This document shows, piece by piece, positions 33,492 to 42,513 of a stretch of 64,000 nt of DNA. Source of the stretch: CALODP01 sp942492055. GTDB taxonomy: Bacteria; Bacteroidota; Ignavibacteria; Ignavibacteriales; Melioribacteraceae. The stretch lies in assembly GCA_942492055.1 (NCBI GenBank), contig CALODP010000025.1, forward strand, positions 62,001 through 126,000, in the 5' to 3' direction. The position numbers and the translations under genes are program-made. The notes below the pieces were generated by a model. It worked only from the letters and a program-made list of their open reading frames with translations, had not been told where the DNA came from and ran no database searches. Position 1 is the first letter of the stretch. Each line of letters starts with the position of its first letter.

Positions 33492-34868
33492 TTATCCATT
33501 TCCAAAACATTTCTTCCAATTTTGTATTTGAAGCGAAACATCTTCGGGGTTCGGGGAACCGGCCGTTTTCTTTCTCGTTAAAGCATCCTTAACCAAAACA
33601 ACCTTCAGAACTGTTTCGTCGAATATCGGATTGATATCCTTAAACTCATCCAAAGAGAGTTGATTAAGCTTCATTGAGTTATCTTCCGCGTATTTAACAA
33701 TCCTTCCTACTATATGATGGGCTTCTCTGAAGGGAATACCTTTCAGAACAAGCCAATCGGCTATATCGGTAGCGAACATAAAGTCGCCATCGAGATTTTT
33801 TTCCGTATTCTCTTTTTTCACCTTAATGGTCGGAACCATCTTGGTCATAATCGATAGGGAAGCTGAGTAATGAGCGACAGAATCGAACAAAGGTTCTTTA
33901 TCTTCCTGCATATCTCTGTTATAACTAAGGGGAATTCCCTTCATTATAGTCATCAGAGTTGTATAATTGCCGTAAACTCTTCCTGATTTACCTCTAATAA
34001 GCTCAGCCATATCGGGATTTCTCTTTTGCGGCATCAAAGAAGAGCCGGTTGTGTAGGCGTCGCCGATTTGAATAAAGCTGAATTCATAGGAAGACCAAAT
34101 GATCAGTTCTTCGCAGAAACGGCTCAGATGCATCATACCTACGGAACAGGCGTTAAGAAGATCGATAGCGAAATCACGATCGGAAACACCGTCGAGAGAG
34201 TTAGCGCAGATATTAGCGAAACCGAGTTTCTCTTTGGTTGATTCTCTGTTCAAAGGAAGAGTGGAACCGGCCAAAGCACCGCAACCGAGCGGGGAATAAT
34301 CAGCTTCGTTTAGAGCGAACTCAATTCTCTTAGTGTCTCTTGCAAGCATTTCGGCGTAAGCCAACAAATGCAGCGCGAAAGAGACCGGCTGAGCTCTTTG
34401 AAGATGAGTATAACCTGGAATAATGGTTTCCGTATGAGCTTCGGCAAGATTAACCAAAGCCATTTTAAGATTCTCTACTTTCACGAGAAGATCTTTGGCG
34501 GCGGCTTTGGTCCAAAGTCTGAAACCGGTAGCAACCTGATCGTTACGGCTTCTTCCCGAATGAAGTTTTCCGGCAACCTCTCCGATAAGTTCGGTAAGCT
34601 TTGTTTCAACCGCGGAATGAACGTCTTCGTGCTCAGCCGGATTAGGATGCCATTCTTCGGCGTTCCACAGTTCGGCAATCATGTTCAATCCGTCGATGAT
34701 TTTTTTCGATTCCTCTTTGGATATGATATTCTGTTCGGCGAGCATGGCGGCGTGCGCTTTACTTACCTCGAGATCATGTTCCAAAAGGTTTATGTCGAAT
34801 GAGAGAGACGATGAGAATATCATCGCCTCGTCATTTATTTTCTCTGAAAATCTGCTTCCCCAAAGCAT
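33492..34868 (-). CDS. argH: Argininosuccinate lyase
   Basis: Splits argininosuccinate into arginine and fumarate, the last step of arginine synthesis. The 458-residue protein has the superfamily signature GSSLMPQKRNP (275-285), SGRSRNDQ (104-111) and the TH pair at 154-155 used in catalysis. Length is normal. It is the last gene of the leftward cluster, directly abutting the argG stop, and is followed by a hairpin and terminator. Confidence 0.97.
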   Translation of the reverse strand: MLWGSRFSEKINDEAMIFSSSLSFDINLLEHDLEVSKAHAAMLAEQNIISKEESKKIIDGLNMIAELWNAEEWHPNPAEHEDVHSAVETKLTELIGEVAGKLHSGRSRNDQVATGFRLWTKAAAKDLLVKVENLKMALVNLAEAHTETIIPGYTHLQRAQPVSFALHLLAYAEMLARDTKRIEFALNEADYSPLGCGALAGSTLPLNRESTKEKLGFANICANSLDGVSDRDFAIDLLNACSVGMMHLSRFCEELIIWSSYEFSFIQIGDAYTTGSSLMPQKRNPDMAELIRGKSGRVYGNYTTLMTIMKGIPLSYNRDMQEDKEPLFDSVAHYSASLSIMTKMVPTIKVKKENTEKNLDGDFMFATDIADWLVLKGIPFREAHHIVGRIVKYAEDNSMKLNQLSLDEFKDINPIFDETVLKVVLVKDALTRKKTAGSPNPEDVSLQIQNWKKCFGNG

Positions 34869-36086
34869 TTATGCTACCTGCTCTTTTTCTTTTGGTTGGT
34901 TTTTGTAAGCTGTTTGATACTGCAAAGAATAGATGTTGATAAATCCTGTTGATGATTTGTGATCGAATATATCATCATCTGTATAAGTAGCTAATTCTTC
35001 GCTGTAAAGGCTATATTGTGATTCTCTTGAAAGAACGTTAATGTTTCCTTTGTAGAGTTCCAATTTGATTTCGCCGCAAACAACTTCCTGAGTTTTGTCA
35101 ACGAAAGCACTCAAAGAATCGAATAAAGGAGAGAACCAAACACCATCATAGATCATGTTACCGATCTGACTAGCGACGTTTTCTTTGTATCTGAATGTAT
35201 CTTTATCCAAAGTAAGTTTTTCCATTTCGAAATGGGCTTTGTGAAGAATGCAAGCGCCCGGAGCTTCGTAAACTTCTCTCGATTTGATACCGACAACTCT
35301 GTTCTCGATCATATCCAATCTTCCGATACCATGCTTTCCGCCAACTTCGTTGAGGTAAGTAATGATTTCAACAGGAGTTTTCTCTTCGCCGTTGATTGCA
35401 ACCGGAACACCTTTTTTGAAGGTAAGAGAAACAGTTTCGGCTTCGTTAGGAGCGTTTTTAGGATTAACAGTCATCTGGAAAGCGTCTTCCGGAGGAGCAA
35501 CTTTTGTATCTTCAAGAACACCACATTCTATAGCCATTCCCCAAAGGTTTTCGTCGATTGAGTATGGAGATTCTTTTGTAATGCTAATAGGAATATTGTT
35601 ATCAATAGCATAAGCGATTTCTTCTTCTCTGCTTTTGAATTCCCACTCTCTTAGAGGAGCGATAATTTTCAAATCAGGATCAAGAGTTTTGATACCAACT
35701 TCGAATCTTACCTGGTCGTTACCTTTACCGGTACAACCGTGTGCGACATATTCGGCCCCTTCTTTATGAGCGATGTCAACCATCAACTTAGCCAAAAGAG
35801 GTCTGCCGATAGCAGTAGCCATTGGGTATTGTCCTTCGTAAAGAGCGCCTGCTTTGAGTGCTGTCCAAGCGTTTTTACCGATGAAATCTTCGGTAAGATC
35901 TTCAATATATAATTTTGAGGCACCGGTTTTAAGAGCTTTTTCTTCGAGCCCAACCATTTCACCTTTTTGTCCGAGGTTACCTGTTACCGCAATAATTTCC
36001 GCATCATAATTGTCTTTTAACCATTTAACCATAACAGAGGTATCCAAACCTCCGGAATAAGCAACAACAATCTTTTTCTTAGCCAT
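34869..36086 (-). CDS. argG: Argininosuccinate synthase
   Basis: Joins citrulline and aspartate with ATP. The protein starts MAKKKIVVAYSGGLDTSV, where YSGGLDTS (9-16) is the ATP-pyrophosphatase P-loop. Other family blocks are AHGCTGKGNDQVRFE and the later GRLDMIENRVVGIKSREVYE. The ATG at 36086 is preferred over 36104, which adds six residues. It has 405 residues and sits 18 bases after argR. Confidence 0.97.
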   Translation of the reverse strand: MAKKKIVVAYSGGLDTSVMVKWLKDNYDAEIIAVTGNLGQKGEMVGLEEKALKTGASKLYIEDLTEDFIGKNAWTALKAGALYEGQYPMATAIGRPLLAKLMVDIAHKEGAEYVAHGCTGKGNDQVRFEVGIKTLDPDLKIIAPLREWEFKSREEEIAYAIDNNIPISITKESPYSIDENLWGMAIECGVLEDTKVAPPEDAFQMTVNPKNAPNEAETVSLTFKKGVPVAINGEEKTPVEIITYLNEVGGKHGIGRLDMIENRVVGIKSREVYEAPGACILHKAHFEMEKLTLDKDTFRYKENVASQIGNMIYDGVWFSPLFDSLSAFVDKTQEVVCGEIKLELYKGNINVLSRESQYSLYSEELATYTDDDIFDHKSSTGFINIYSLQYQTAYKNQPKEKEQVA

Positions 36087-36104
36087 AATATTTTCACACT
36101 CCAT

Positions 36105-36563
36105 TTATTTTTCCGGGTTTTTGGTCATCATATCTCGGATTAAAGAAACGATGGCCGGAATATTTTTAATTGTATTAGGTATTATAAGTACTGTATCGTC
36201 ACCGGCGATAGTACCGATTATTTCTTCTCTATTCATTCTATCAATAAAATGGGCAACACCTTGAGCTCTACCCGCGAGAGTTCTGATAACAACCGCGTTT
36301 TCATTTTGTTGAACATTCATAATTTCGAATCCTATAAGGCGCGCTATCTGTTTTCCGGATTCGTCGCTGCTAAGGATATACCGAATTCCAAGTTCGTTAA
36401 AAGTACGTACCACGCCTAGTTCGGCAAAATCTCTGCTGAGAGTGGCCTGAGTAACTTTAATACCATCGCTCCGAAGCATGTTCACAAGCTGTTCTTGGTT
36501 AGAGATAATTCTATCATTAAGAATTCTCTTTATTTTGTTTTGGCGTAATAATTTTGCGGGCAT
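36105..36563 (-). CDS. argR: Arginine repressor
   Basis: A 152-residue ArgR/AhrC-type regulator. The N-terminal winged-helix has TQATLSRDFAELGVVR (38-53), and the C-terminal oligomerisation/arginine-binding domain has GTIAGDDTVLII (117-128), whose acidic pair contacts arginine. It would repress the cluster when arginine is abundant. It lies inside the cluster between argD and argG, so its own level follows the operon, giving autoregulation. Confidence 0.96.
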   Translation of the reverse strand: MPAKLLRQNKIKRILNDRIISNQEQLVNMLRSDGIKVTQATLSRDFAELGVVRTFNELGIRYILSSDESGKQIARLIGFEIMNVQQNENAVVIRTLAGRAQGVAHFIDRMNREEIIGTIAGDDTVLIIPNTIKNIPAIVSLIRDMMTKNPEK

Positions 36564-36589
36564 AGTTTAGCTCGTCTATTTGTTGATAA

Positions 36590-37774
36590 TTATTTTTTAC
36601 AAAATTGTAACACTGTTTTGAATCTATTTATAAACTCATCAATCTCCTCATTACTAATGATGAAGGGAGGGAGGAGGCGTATGATTTTGTCTCCTGCTGT
36701 GCCTACAAGTACCTTATCTTTTAGGAGAAGCTTGGCAAGTTCTCCTGCCTTACAAATATCATTCAAAACGATTCCAATCATAAGGCCTTTCCCTCTGACA
36801 TCATTAATAATCGGAGATCCGATGGCTTTTATTTCATTAACTAGATAATTTCCGAGTTCAATATTTTTATGAAGCTGTTCTTCGGTTATCAAATCTATTA
36901 CTTTGTTTGCTGCCGCAATAGCTACGGGATTACCACCGAATGTAGAACCGTGGCATCCGGGTGTAACAGCCGGAGCGACTTTTTCGGAACAGAAGACTGC
37001 TCCCAAAGGAAGACCGTTTGCTATTCCTTTGGCGGAAGTAACTATGTCTGGTATTATTTCTTCCCATTGATAGCAGAAAAGTTTTCCAGTTCTACCCATA
37101 CCGGCTTGCACTTCATCAAGTATTAAGAGAAGATTATGTTTGTCGCATAGTTCTCTTAAGCCTTTGAGATAACCTTCCGAAGGAACAACAATTCCGTTTT
37201 CTCCTTGAATAGGTTCAACCATAATAGCTACTGTATTGTGATCTATAGAATACTCAACCGCTTCGAGATTGTTATAAGGAACATACTTAAAGCCGGGTGT
37301 TAAAGGCTGAAAGCCTTCCCAAAGTTTATATTTTCCGGTTGCTGATAAAGCACCCATTGTTCTTCCGTGGAATCCGCCGATGGTAGAAATAATTCCTGTT
37401 CTCTCTCCACCCCATTTTCTGGCGAATTTTATAGCTGCTTCGTTTGCTTCCGTACCGGAGTTGCAAAAGAAAGCGCCGGCTAATCCGGTTTTATCGCAAA
37501 TCTTTTCGGCCAATTCAGCCTGACCGCTGGATTCATAAAGATTCGATGTGTGCCACAGGGAATCCAATTGTGACGAAGCCGCTTTTAGTATCTCCGGATT
37601 GCAATGCCCGAATGATGTTACCGCGATACCGCATAAGAAATCGAGATATTCGTTTCCTTCGCTATCGTAAACGTAAGCTCCGTTCCCCTTTACCAATTCA
37701 ACGGGGAATCTGTTGTATGTCGCCAGTAAATTCTTAGATTGCGACTCTTTTAGACTCAACGATCCATGTGCCAT
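36590..37774 (-). CDS. argD: Acetylornithine aminotransferase
   Basis: A PLP-dependent class III aminotransferase of 394 residues. NSGTEANE (105-112), LDEVQAGMGRTG with Asp220, and TSAKGIANGLPLGAV with the PLP lysine K249 are all intact. It converts N-acetylglutamate semialdehyde to N-acetylornithine. The ATG at 37774 overlaps the end of argB by 41 bases; a TTG at 37762 would shorten the overlap. The argJ-argB-argD context favours argD over other class III transaminases. Confidence 0.93.
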   Translation of the reverse strand: MAHGSLSLKESQSKNLLATYNRFPVELVKGNGAYVYDSEGNEYLDFLCGIAVTSFGHCNPEILKAASSQLDSLWHTSNLYESSGQAELAEKICDKTGLAGAFFCNSGTEANEAAIKFARKWGGERTGIISTIGGFHGRTMGALSATGKYKLWEGFQPLTPGFKYVPYNNLEAVEYSIDHNTVAIMVEPIQGENGIVVPSEGYLKGLRELCDKHNLLLILDEVQAGMGRTGKLFCYQWEEIIPDIVTSAKGIANGLPLGAVFCSEKVAPAVTPGCHGSTFGGNPVAIAAANKVIDLITEEQLHKNIELGNYLVNEIKAIGSPIINDVRGKGLMIGIVLNDICKAGELAKLLLKDKVLVGTAGDKIIRLLPPFIISNEEIDEFINRFKTVLQFCKK

Positions 37775-38528
37775 TGTTCTTTTCCTGCTTGATATTCTGA
37801 TTAAAATCTATTCCTGATAAGTTATTTCCGATCCAAATCTTTTTGATTCCTTTATATAATAGCTCGACACTGCTGTTGAGTTTCGGAATCATTCCGTCGG
37901 TAATTTCACCGATCTCAATTCCTTGTTTAATCTCTTCAATGGAGATCGCTTTTTGGAATTCTCCGTTAAGCTTAACACCATTAACATCGGAGATAAAGAA
38001 AACCGTATCCGCTTTAATAGCTGCAGCCATAGCTTGGGTAAAAAGATCGGCGTTAACGTTCATAAGGTTTCCCTGATTGTCCTGGCAGACGCTTGAGAAA
38101 ACCGGTATAACATTGTCTTCTAACAATTGCATTACCCATTTCTTTGTGCCACTTTTTTCAGGAATTCCAACGTATCCGAGGTTTTTATCGAGATATTTGG
38201 CTTCGAAGAAACCTCTGTCTATTCCCGAAAGACCGATTGCTTCATGATCGTTAGTTTGCAAAAAGCTAACGATCTGTTTATTAACGAGGCCGGCTTGTAC
38301 CGCTGTAACAACCTCCATAACGTTTTTATCGGTAACGCGTTGTCCTTTATAGAAAGAGACATCAATTCCGAGGGCAGAAGACCATTCGGAAATCATTGAA
38401 CCGGCACCGTGAATAATCACTACGCCGTCATATTGGTTTTTAATTTTCTTAAAAGCTTTTAACCAATCTTCGTTTTTTGTAAAGCTTTCGATTGCTTTAC
38501 CGCTAAGTTTGATAATTGCTGTTTTCAT
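37734..38528 (-). CDS. argB: Acetylglutamate kinase
   Basis: Phosphorylates N-acetylglutamate. A 264-residue amino-acid-kinase-fold protein: IIKLSGKAI at the start, VVIHGAGSMISEWSSALG (glycine-rich loop with the variant HGAG), and TVFFISDVNGVKLNG for ATP binding. The ATG at 38528 is chosen over the GTG at 38537. The stop overlaps the argD start. Feedback inhibition by arginine is likely in the family but the N-terminal arginine-sensing helix is short here. Confidence 0.92.
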   Translation of the reverse strand: MKTAIIKLSGKAIESFTKNEDWLKAFKKIKNQYDGVVIIHGAGSMISEWSSALGIDVSFYKGQRVTDKNVMEVVTAVQAGLVNKQIVSFLQTNDHEAIGLSGIDRGFFEAKYLDKNLGYVGIPEKSGTKKWVMQLLEDNVIPVFSSVCQDNQGNLMNVNADLFTQAMAAAIKADTVFFISDVNGVKLNGEFQKAISIEEIKQGIEIGEITDGMIPKLNSSVELLYKGIKKIWIGNNLSGIDFNQNIKQEKNNGTWIVESKRVAI

Positions 38529-38543
38529 ATGCGTCACCGATTT

Positions 38544-39749
38544 TTAAGATCTGTAGCTTGCGTTAATTTTTATGTAATCCGTTGAGAAGTCGCATGTCCA
38601 CCATGTGGAAGCGGCTTCACCGTCGTTTAATACAAGATTTATTGTTACTTCGTCTTTCACAAGAATTTCTTTAGCTATCTCTTCGTCGAGAGTTACTTTG
38701 TAGCCAGGCTCTAGGACTACGTGGTCGCCGAAAGCTATTTGAACCTTTGCCGGATCGATATCCACACCGGAAGCTCCGGCGGTTGAAATTATTCTACCCC
38801 AGTTTGCGTCGCTACCATGAATAGCAGTTTTTACAAGTGGGGAATTAGCCAAAGCTTTAGCGATTATGTTGGCATCTTCTTCGGTTTTAGCTTTGGTAAC
38901 GTTTATTGTAATAAGCTTTGTAGCTCCTTCACCGTCTGCGGCAATTGCTTTTGCCATATTTTTAGTTAGTTCCAGCAAAGCATTGTAAAATATCTCTGTA
39001 TCGTTTCCCATTTCGGTAATTTCTATTTCGGAAGTTCCGTTTGCCATAAGAATTACCATATCGTTTGTACTTGTATCTCCGTCAACGGAAACTTTATTGA
39101 AGGAGTTGTTAACAGCTTTTGAAAGAAGTTTCTGAAGGAGTTCTTTCTCAATTTTCGCGTCGGTACCGATAAAAGCTAACATAGTTGCCATGTTTGGCAT
39201 AATCATTCCGCTACCTTTGCAAATGGAGCCGATTGTTATTTCGCCTTGGCTCAACTTAACCTTTATTGCAAATTGCTTCGGTTTCAAGTCTGTAGTCATT
39301 ATCGCTTCTGCCGCTTCGCTCCCACCGTTTACGCTAAGTTTTTCAGTTATCGAGTCGATTCCTGATTTGAGTTTATCAACATCTATTTTAACACCGATAA
39401 CACCAGTGGAACTGACAAGAACCTCTTCTTGAGCGATTCCCAATTTGCCAGCGCAGTAGGATTGGGTATCCAAAGCATCTTGATACCCTTCGGGGCCGGT
39501 ACAAGCGTTTGCGTTGCCGGAGTTAACCAACACAGCTTTAACATCATTTCCATTCGCTATAATCTTCTTCGAAACCTGTAACGGCGCAGCTACTACTTTG
39601 TTCAAAGTGAAAGTTCCTGCAGCAGTAGCGGGGCTTTCTGAAACAATCAAAGCTAAGTCTGTTTTCTTCTTTTTTAATCCGCAGTGAATTCCGGCTGCTT
39701 TAAAGCCATTCACACTGGTAATCGAGCCGTTTTCAATAAAATCAAACAT
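38544..39749 (-). CDS. argJ: Glutamate N-acetyltransferase / ornithine acetyltransferase
   Basis: Recycles the acetyl group from acetylornithine to glutamate, so the pathway here is the cyclic type. A 401-residue precursor with the self-cleavage site in KGSGMIMPNMATMLAF between Ala188 and Thr189, where Thr189 becomes the nucleophile of the beta chain. STGVIG (114-119) forms the oxyanion region. Sixteen bases separate it from argB. Confidence 0.97.
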   Translation of the reverse strand: MFDFIENGSITSVNGFKAAGIHCGLKKKKTDLALIVSESPATAAGTFTLNKVVAAPLQVSKKIIANGNDVKAVLVNSGNANACTGPEGYQDALDTQSYCAGKLGIAQEEVLVSSTGVIGVKIDVDKLKSGIDSITEKLSVNGGSEAAEAIMTTDLKPKQFAIKVKLSQGEITIGSICKGSGMIMPNMATMLAFIGTDAKIEKELLQKLLSKAVNNSFNKVSVDGDTSTNDMVILMANGTSEIEITEMGNDTEIFYNALLELTKNMAKAIAADGEGATKLITINVTKAKTEEDANIIAKALANSPLVKTAIHGSDANWGRIISTAGASGVDIDPAKVQIAFGDHVVLEPGYKVTLDEEIAKEILVKDEVTINLVLNDGEAASTWWTCDFSTDYIKINASYRS

Positions 39750-39782
39750 TTTTTATATATTCTCCCCGAATAAACCTATTCT

Positions 39783-40787
39783 TTATAAGATTCCTAATTT
39801 TTCGTCCAAACCGAACATTTTGTTAAAGTTTTGTACCGCTTGCCCTGAGGCACCTTTTATTAAATTGTCGATTACCGCAGTGACAACAACAATGTTCCCT
39901 TTTGCTGAAACATTGATATCGCAGAAGTTAGAATCGACAGCCCATTTAAGCTGAGGCGGAGTTTCTCTCAGTCTTACGAAAGGGGCATCTTTATATGTTT
40001 CGTTGAATAGTTCTTTCAGATCAGCTTCCTTAATCTCTTTGTTCAAGTGGAATACGTTGGTTGAGTATATTCCTCTAGCAACAGGTAAGAGATGTGTAGT
40101 AAAGGAATAACTACCGTTATATCCGTTCTTACTCAATTCCTGTGTTATTTCAGGTTGATGTCTGTGCTGATTAACGTTATACGCTTTGGCGTTTTCAGCC
40201 ATTTCCGTCATTAAAAGATCTGTTTTGGCGCTTTTACCTGCACCTGAAGTTCCCGAATAAGCTACGCAACTAATTGCTTCGACAGCTTCGGAATATTCTT
40301 TTGAAATTGGTAATGCGGAAAGAAGAGCCGCAGTAGGATAGCATCCCGGATTTGCGATAAGTTTTCTTTGGAAATTTGCATCCCTATAAAAGTCAGCTAA
40401 TCCGTAAAGTTTTTCTTCAAGCAAGTTGGGATAGGTGTGATCCATATCGTACCATTCGGTATATAGATCTGTATTATCTAATCTGAAATCGCCACCGAGG
40501 TCAATAACGTTTTTCCCTTTGGCTATTAATTCAGGAACAATTTCGAACGACTTTCCGTGAGGAAGTGAGATAAAGTAAACGTCGTGATCGAATGAAAGAT
40601 CTTCGACTGATTTTATTTCTATATTTTCAACAACACCAACGAATACTGGAAAGATCGAATAGAGATCCATTCCGGCTGTTTTGTTAGCGTAGATTTCTAT
40701 ATTTCCAATGTTAGGATGTTTATCGCAGTATTCTACAAGATATTTTCCGGTGTAACCTGTTCCACCGATTATCCCGACAGATTTCAT
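39783..40787 (-). CDS. argC: N-acetyl-gamma-glutamyl-phosphate reductase
   Basis: NADPH-dependent reduction of acetylglutamyl phosphate. The protein starts MKSVGIIGGTGYTG with the dinucleotide loop GGTGYTG (8-14). The catalytic Cys149 is in ANPGCYPTA. The ATG at 40787 is chosen over the TTG at 40799. Its 334 residues fit the family. It is the first gene of the arginine cluster; the promoter should lie in 40788-40855, which holds a small palindrome. Confidence 0.97.
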   Translation of the reverse strand: MKSVGIIGGTGYTGKYLVEYCDKHPNIGNIEIYANKTAGMDLYSIFPVFVGVVENIEIKSVEDLSFDHDVYFISLPHGKSFEIVPELIAKGKNVIDLGGDFRLDNTDLYTEWYDMDHTYPNLLEEKLYGLADFYRDANFQRKLIANPGCYPTAALLSALPISKEYSEAVEAISCVAYSGTSGAGKSAKTDLLMTEMAENAKAYNVNQHRHQPEITQELSKNGYNGSYSFTTHLLPVARGIYSTNVFHLNKEIKEADLKELFNETYKDAPFVRLRETPPQLKWAVDSNFCDINVSAKGNIVVVTAVIDNLIKGASGQAVQNFNKMFGLDEKLGIL

Positions 40788-40828
40788 TTCATTAACCAAA
40801 TTTTATTCGTGTTTTTGTATAGATATTA

Positions 40829-40841
40829 ACTAAGAATTAGT
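40829..40841. promoter_or_regulatory. Palindrome upstream of argC, possible ArgR site
   Basis: ACTAA-GAA-TTAGT is a perfect five-base inverted repeat about 45 bases before the argC start and just before the divergent small gene. ArgR boxes are AT-rich imperfect palindromes of about 18 bases; this resembles one but does not match any consensus closely. Confidence 0.25.
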
Positions 40842-40855
40842 ATACGAGTGTATTT

Positions 40856-41122
40856 ATGATATATTACCCCAAAAGGGGGCGACGTGGGCGGATAGATAAC
40901 GGTCTAATAGCATATAGTTCTGCCATAGGAGCGTTTTTAGGGGCGATATTTTTAGTTGTTTTTAACATTAGGTACAAACTTAATAAAGAAAAATCATTTC
41001 GTCAAGAAATAGATGAAAAAATATTCATGAGATTGGTAAAAATAGAGTGTATTATGCAAAATACTGCAAATAATTTTTTAGTGTTTTTTGCATGTTATCA
41101 TATAGTAGGTTATCCGAGCTGA
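40856..41122 (+). CDS. Possible small membrane protein, 88 residues
   Basis: The frame begins MIYYPKRGRRGRIDNG and has one likely membrane helix (about 17-40), a charged middle and then a Cys- and Phe-containing tail. Its last 45 bases overlap the end of the leftward methyltransferase gene, which is unusual and weakens the call; the true gene could be shorter or spurious. No family recognised. It is divergent from argC. Confidence 0.35.
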   Translation: MIYYPKRGRRGRIDNGLIAYSSAIGAFLGAIFLVVFNIRYKLNKEKSFRQEIDEKIFMRLVKIECIMQNTANNFLVFFACYHIVGYPS

Positions 41123-41848
41123 AAATTTACTCACAATTCCTTTTGATTTATTATTCATTATTGTTTTCCTGATTTTTTCAATTCCCGCTTCGTACTCAGA
41201 AGTAGTTAGCGATGAAAGTTGAGAGCTACCTCCTTTTTGAAGAAAAGAATCCTCAAATACTTCTTCGTTTTGTAATTCCTTTTTGATTAAGTAAATCGGA
41301 GTAATCGAAATATCGCAAAAATGGGCTCCCTTGAGCATTTGGAAAGTTTCTGTCAAAGAAGGGAAACGATTGAGATCGTTGGAAAGTCTTTCGGGAAAAT
41401 AATCATAGAGATACCAGAAATCATCCGGAGTTCGGGGATCAACACAAACAATCGAGAAGTTTCCGCCCGGTTTTATTATGCGAAACGCTTCATTGAGAAC
41501 TTGAGGTTTATCGGAAAAATGATGGAAAGCATTAACACAAAATGCATAATCAAATGAATTCTCTTTGAAAGGAATCCCTTCTGCCTTGGAATGAATAAAT
41601 ATACAATCATTATTTTTCGCTTTTGCTTTTTTTAGCATTCCTAAAGAATAGTCAATTCCGCATAACGAGAGAAAGTCCTCTAGAAAATAATTGAGCCAAT
41701 ATCCGGTGCCACATCCGAGCTCAATAATAGAAGTTGCGTTTGAGAACTTAGCATTTTCTTTGATCGCTTCGCCAATTTCCTTCATTGGTTCTGTTTGATA
41801 TCGTTGATCATAGGTGAGTGATATTATGTCGTACGGATTTTTATTCAT
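41078..41848 (-). CDS. Class I SAM-dependent methyltransferase
   Basis: A 256-residue Methyltransf_11/25-type enzyme. Motif I is IIELGCGTGYWL (41-52), followed by CGIDYSLGMLKKAK and the segment FDYAFCVNAFHHFSDKPQVLNEAFRIIKPGG, which is the usual motif II/III order. Substrate unknown; the family includes ubiquinone/menaquinone and small-molecule methylases. It stands alone. Confidence 0.88.
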   Translation of the reverse strand: MNKNPYDIISLTYDQRYQTEPMKEIGEAIKENAKFSNATSIIELGCGTGYWLNYFLEDFLSLCGIDYSLGMLKKAKAKNNDCIFIHSKAEGIPFKENSFDYAFCVNAFHHFSDKPQVLNEAFRIIKPGGNFSIVCVDPRTPDDFWYLYDYFPERLSNDLNRFPSLTETFQMLKGAHFCDISITPIYLIKKELQNEEVFEDSFLQKGGSSQLSSLTTSEYEAGIEKIRKTIMNNKSKGIVSKFSARITYYMITCKKH

Positions 41849-41982
41849 AATAATACTCGTCAGAATAATAAGTTATCTAACTTAAGAATATCTTCGAAAG
41901 GACTCAATAGTATTATGATTATATGGATAGCAATAGAGCGATTTCGTGCTAAAATAATAAGAAGCAGATTCGAGAATAAAGA

Positions 41983-42007
41983 AATAGCCCTTTTAGGGTG
42001 GGCTATT
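41983..42007. other. Hairpin in the gap before the small Cys protein
   Basis: AATAGCCC (41983-41990) pairs exactly with GGGCTATT (42000-42007) around a nine-base loop. On the minus strand it is followed by TTCTTTATT, so it can act as a leftward terminator. The rest of 41849-42095 shows no gene. Confidence 0.55.
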
Positions 42008-42095
42008 CTGTAAGTAGTGTGGATATTTTAGTAATATTGTTTGTTAGAATACATTTTAATTTACAAATTGAATCAAAAAAAATCTATAACTATAT

Positions 42096-42272
42096 ATGCC
42101 GGATAAGAAGAGAATTAATTGCCGACGATGTGAATATTTCTTTGTGACTTGGGAGCCTCGTTTTCCTTACGGGTGTAAAGCAATGGGGTTTAAGTCGAAA
42201 ATGATACCTTCTATTGAAGTGAAAAAATCATCAGGAATGGAATGCCTTAGATTTAGAGAAAAGAGGAGATAG
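42096..42272 (+). CDS. Small Cys-rich protein, 58 residues
   Basis: An ATG frame of 58 codons. It begins MPDKKRINCRRCEYFFVTWE and contains CRRC (C9, C12), then YGCKAMGFKS and SGMECLRF, a four-cysteine pattern typical of a small zinc-binding protein conserved in several anaerobic phyla, often labelled by transfer as uracil-DNA glycosylase without evidence. The function is unknown. It is short enough to be missed by automatic callers. Rightward, facing the leftward tRNA-Asp. Confidence 0.7.
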   Translation: MPDKKRINCRRCEYFFVTWEPRFPYGCKAMGFKSKMIPSIEVKKSSGMECLRFREKRR

Positions 42273-42313
42273 GGAGTTGGAGTGATTTTGTTGACCATGA
42301 ATTTAAAACAAAA

Positions 42314-42340
42314 AAGCCTTGCAATAAAATTACAAGGCTT
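42314..42340 (-). terminator. Intrinsic terminator of tRNA-Asp
   Basis: AAGCCTTG (42314-42321) pairs exactly with CAAGGCTT (42333-42340). On the minus strand it is followed by TTTTTTGTTTT, six bases behind the tRNA. Confidence 0.9.
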
Positions 42341-42346
42341 AACTTG

Positions 42347-42420
42347 CGGGGTCGACGAGACTCGAACTCGCGACCTCCTGCGTGACAGGCAGGCGTTCTA
42401 ACCAACTGAACTACAACCCC
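42347..42420 (-). tRNA. tRNA-Asp (anticodon GUC)
   Basis: A 74-base cloverleaf on the minus strand. The acceptor GGGGTTG pairs with CGACCCC, the anticodon stem CCTGC/GCAGG encloses the loop CTGTCAC with anticodon GTC, and the T arm reads GCGAG-TTCGAGT-CTCGT. The discriminator base is G, as expected for Asp. The 3' CCA is not encoded. A terminator follows at once, so it is a single-gene transcript. Confidence 0.96.
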
Positions 42421-42513
42421 TTCAGTAAAATTGTGTTTTCAATATCTTTCAAAAACAACAGATACAATTATAATACTTCTTCTGTTTTTATGCAAGAGTT
42501 TTTTGAAAATTAT

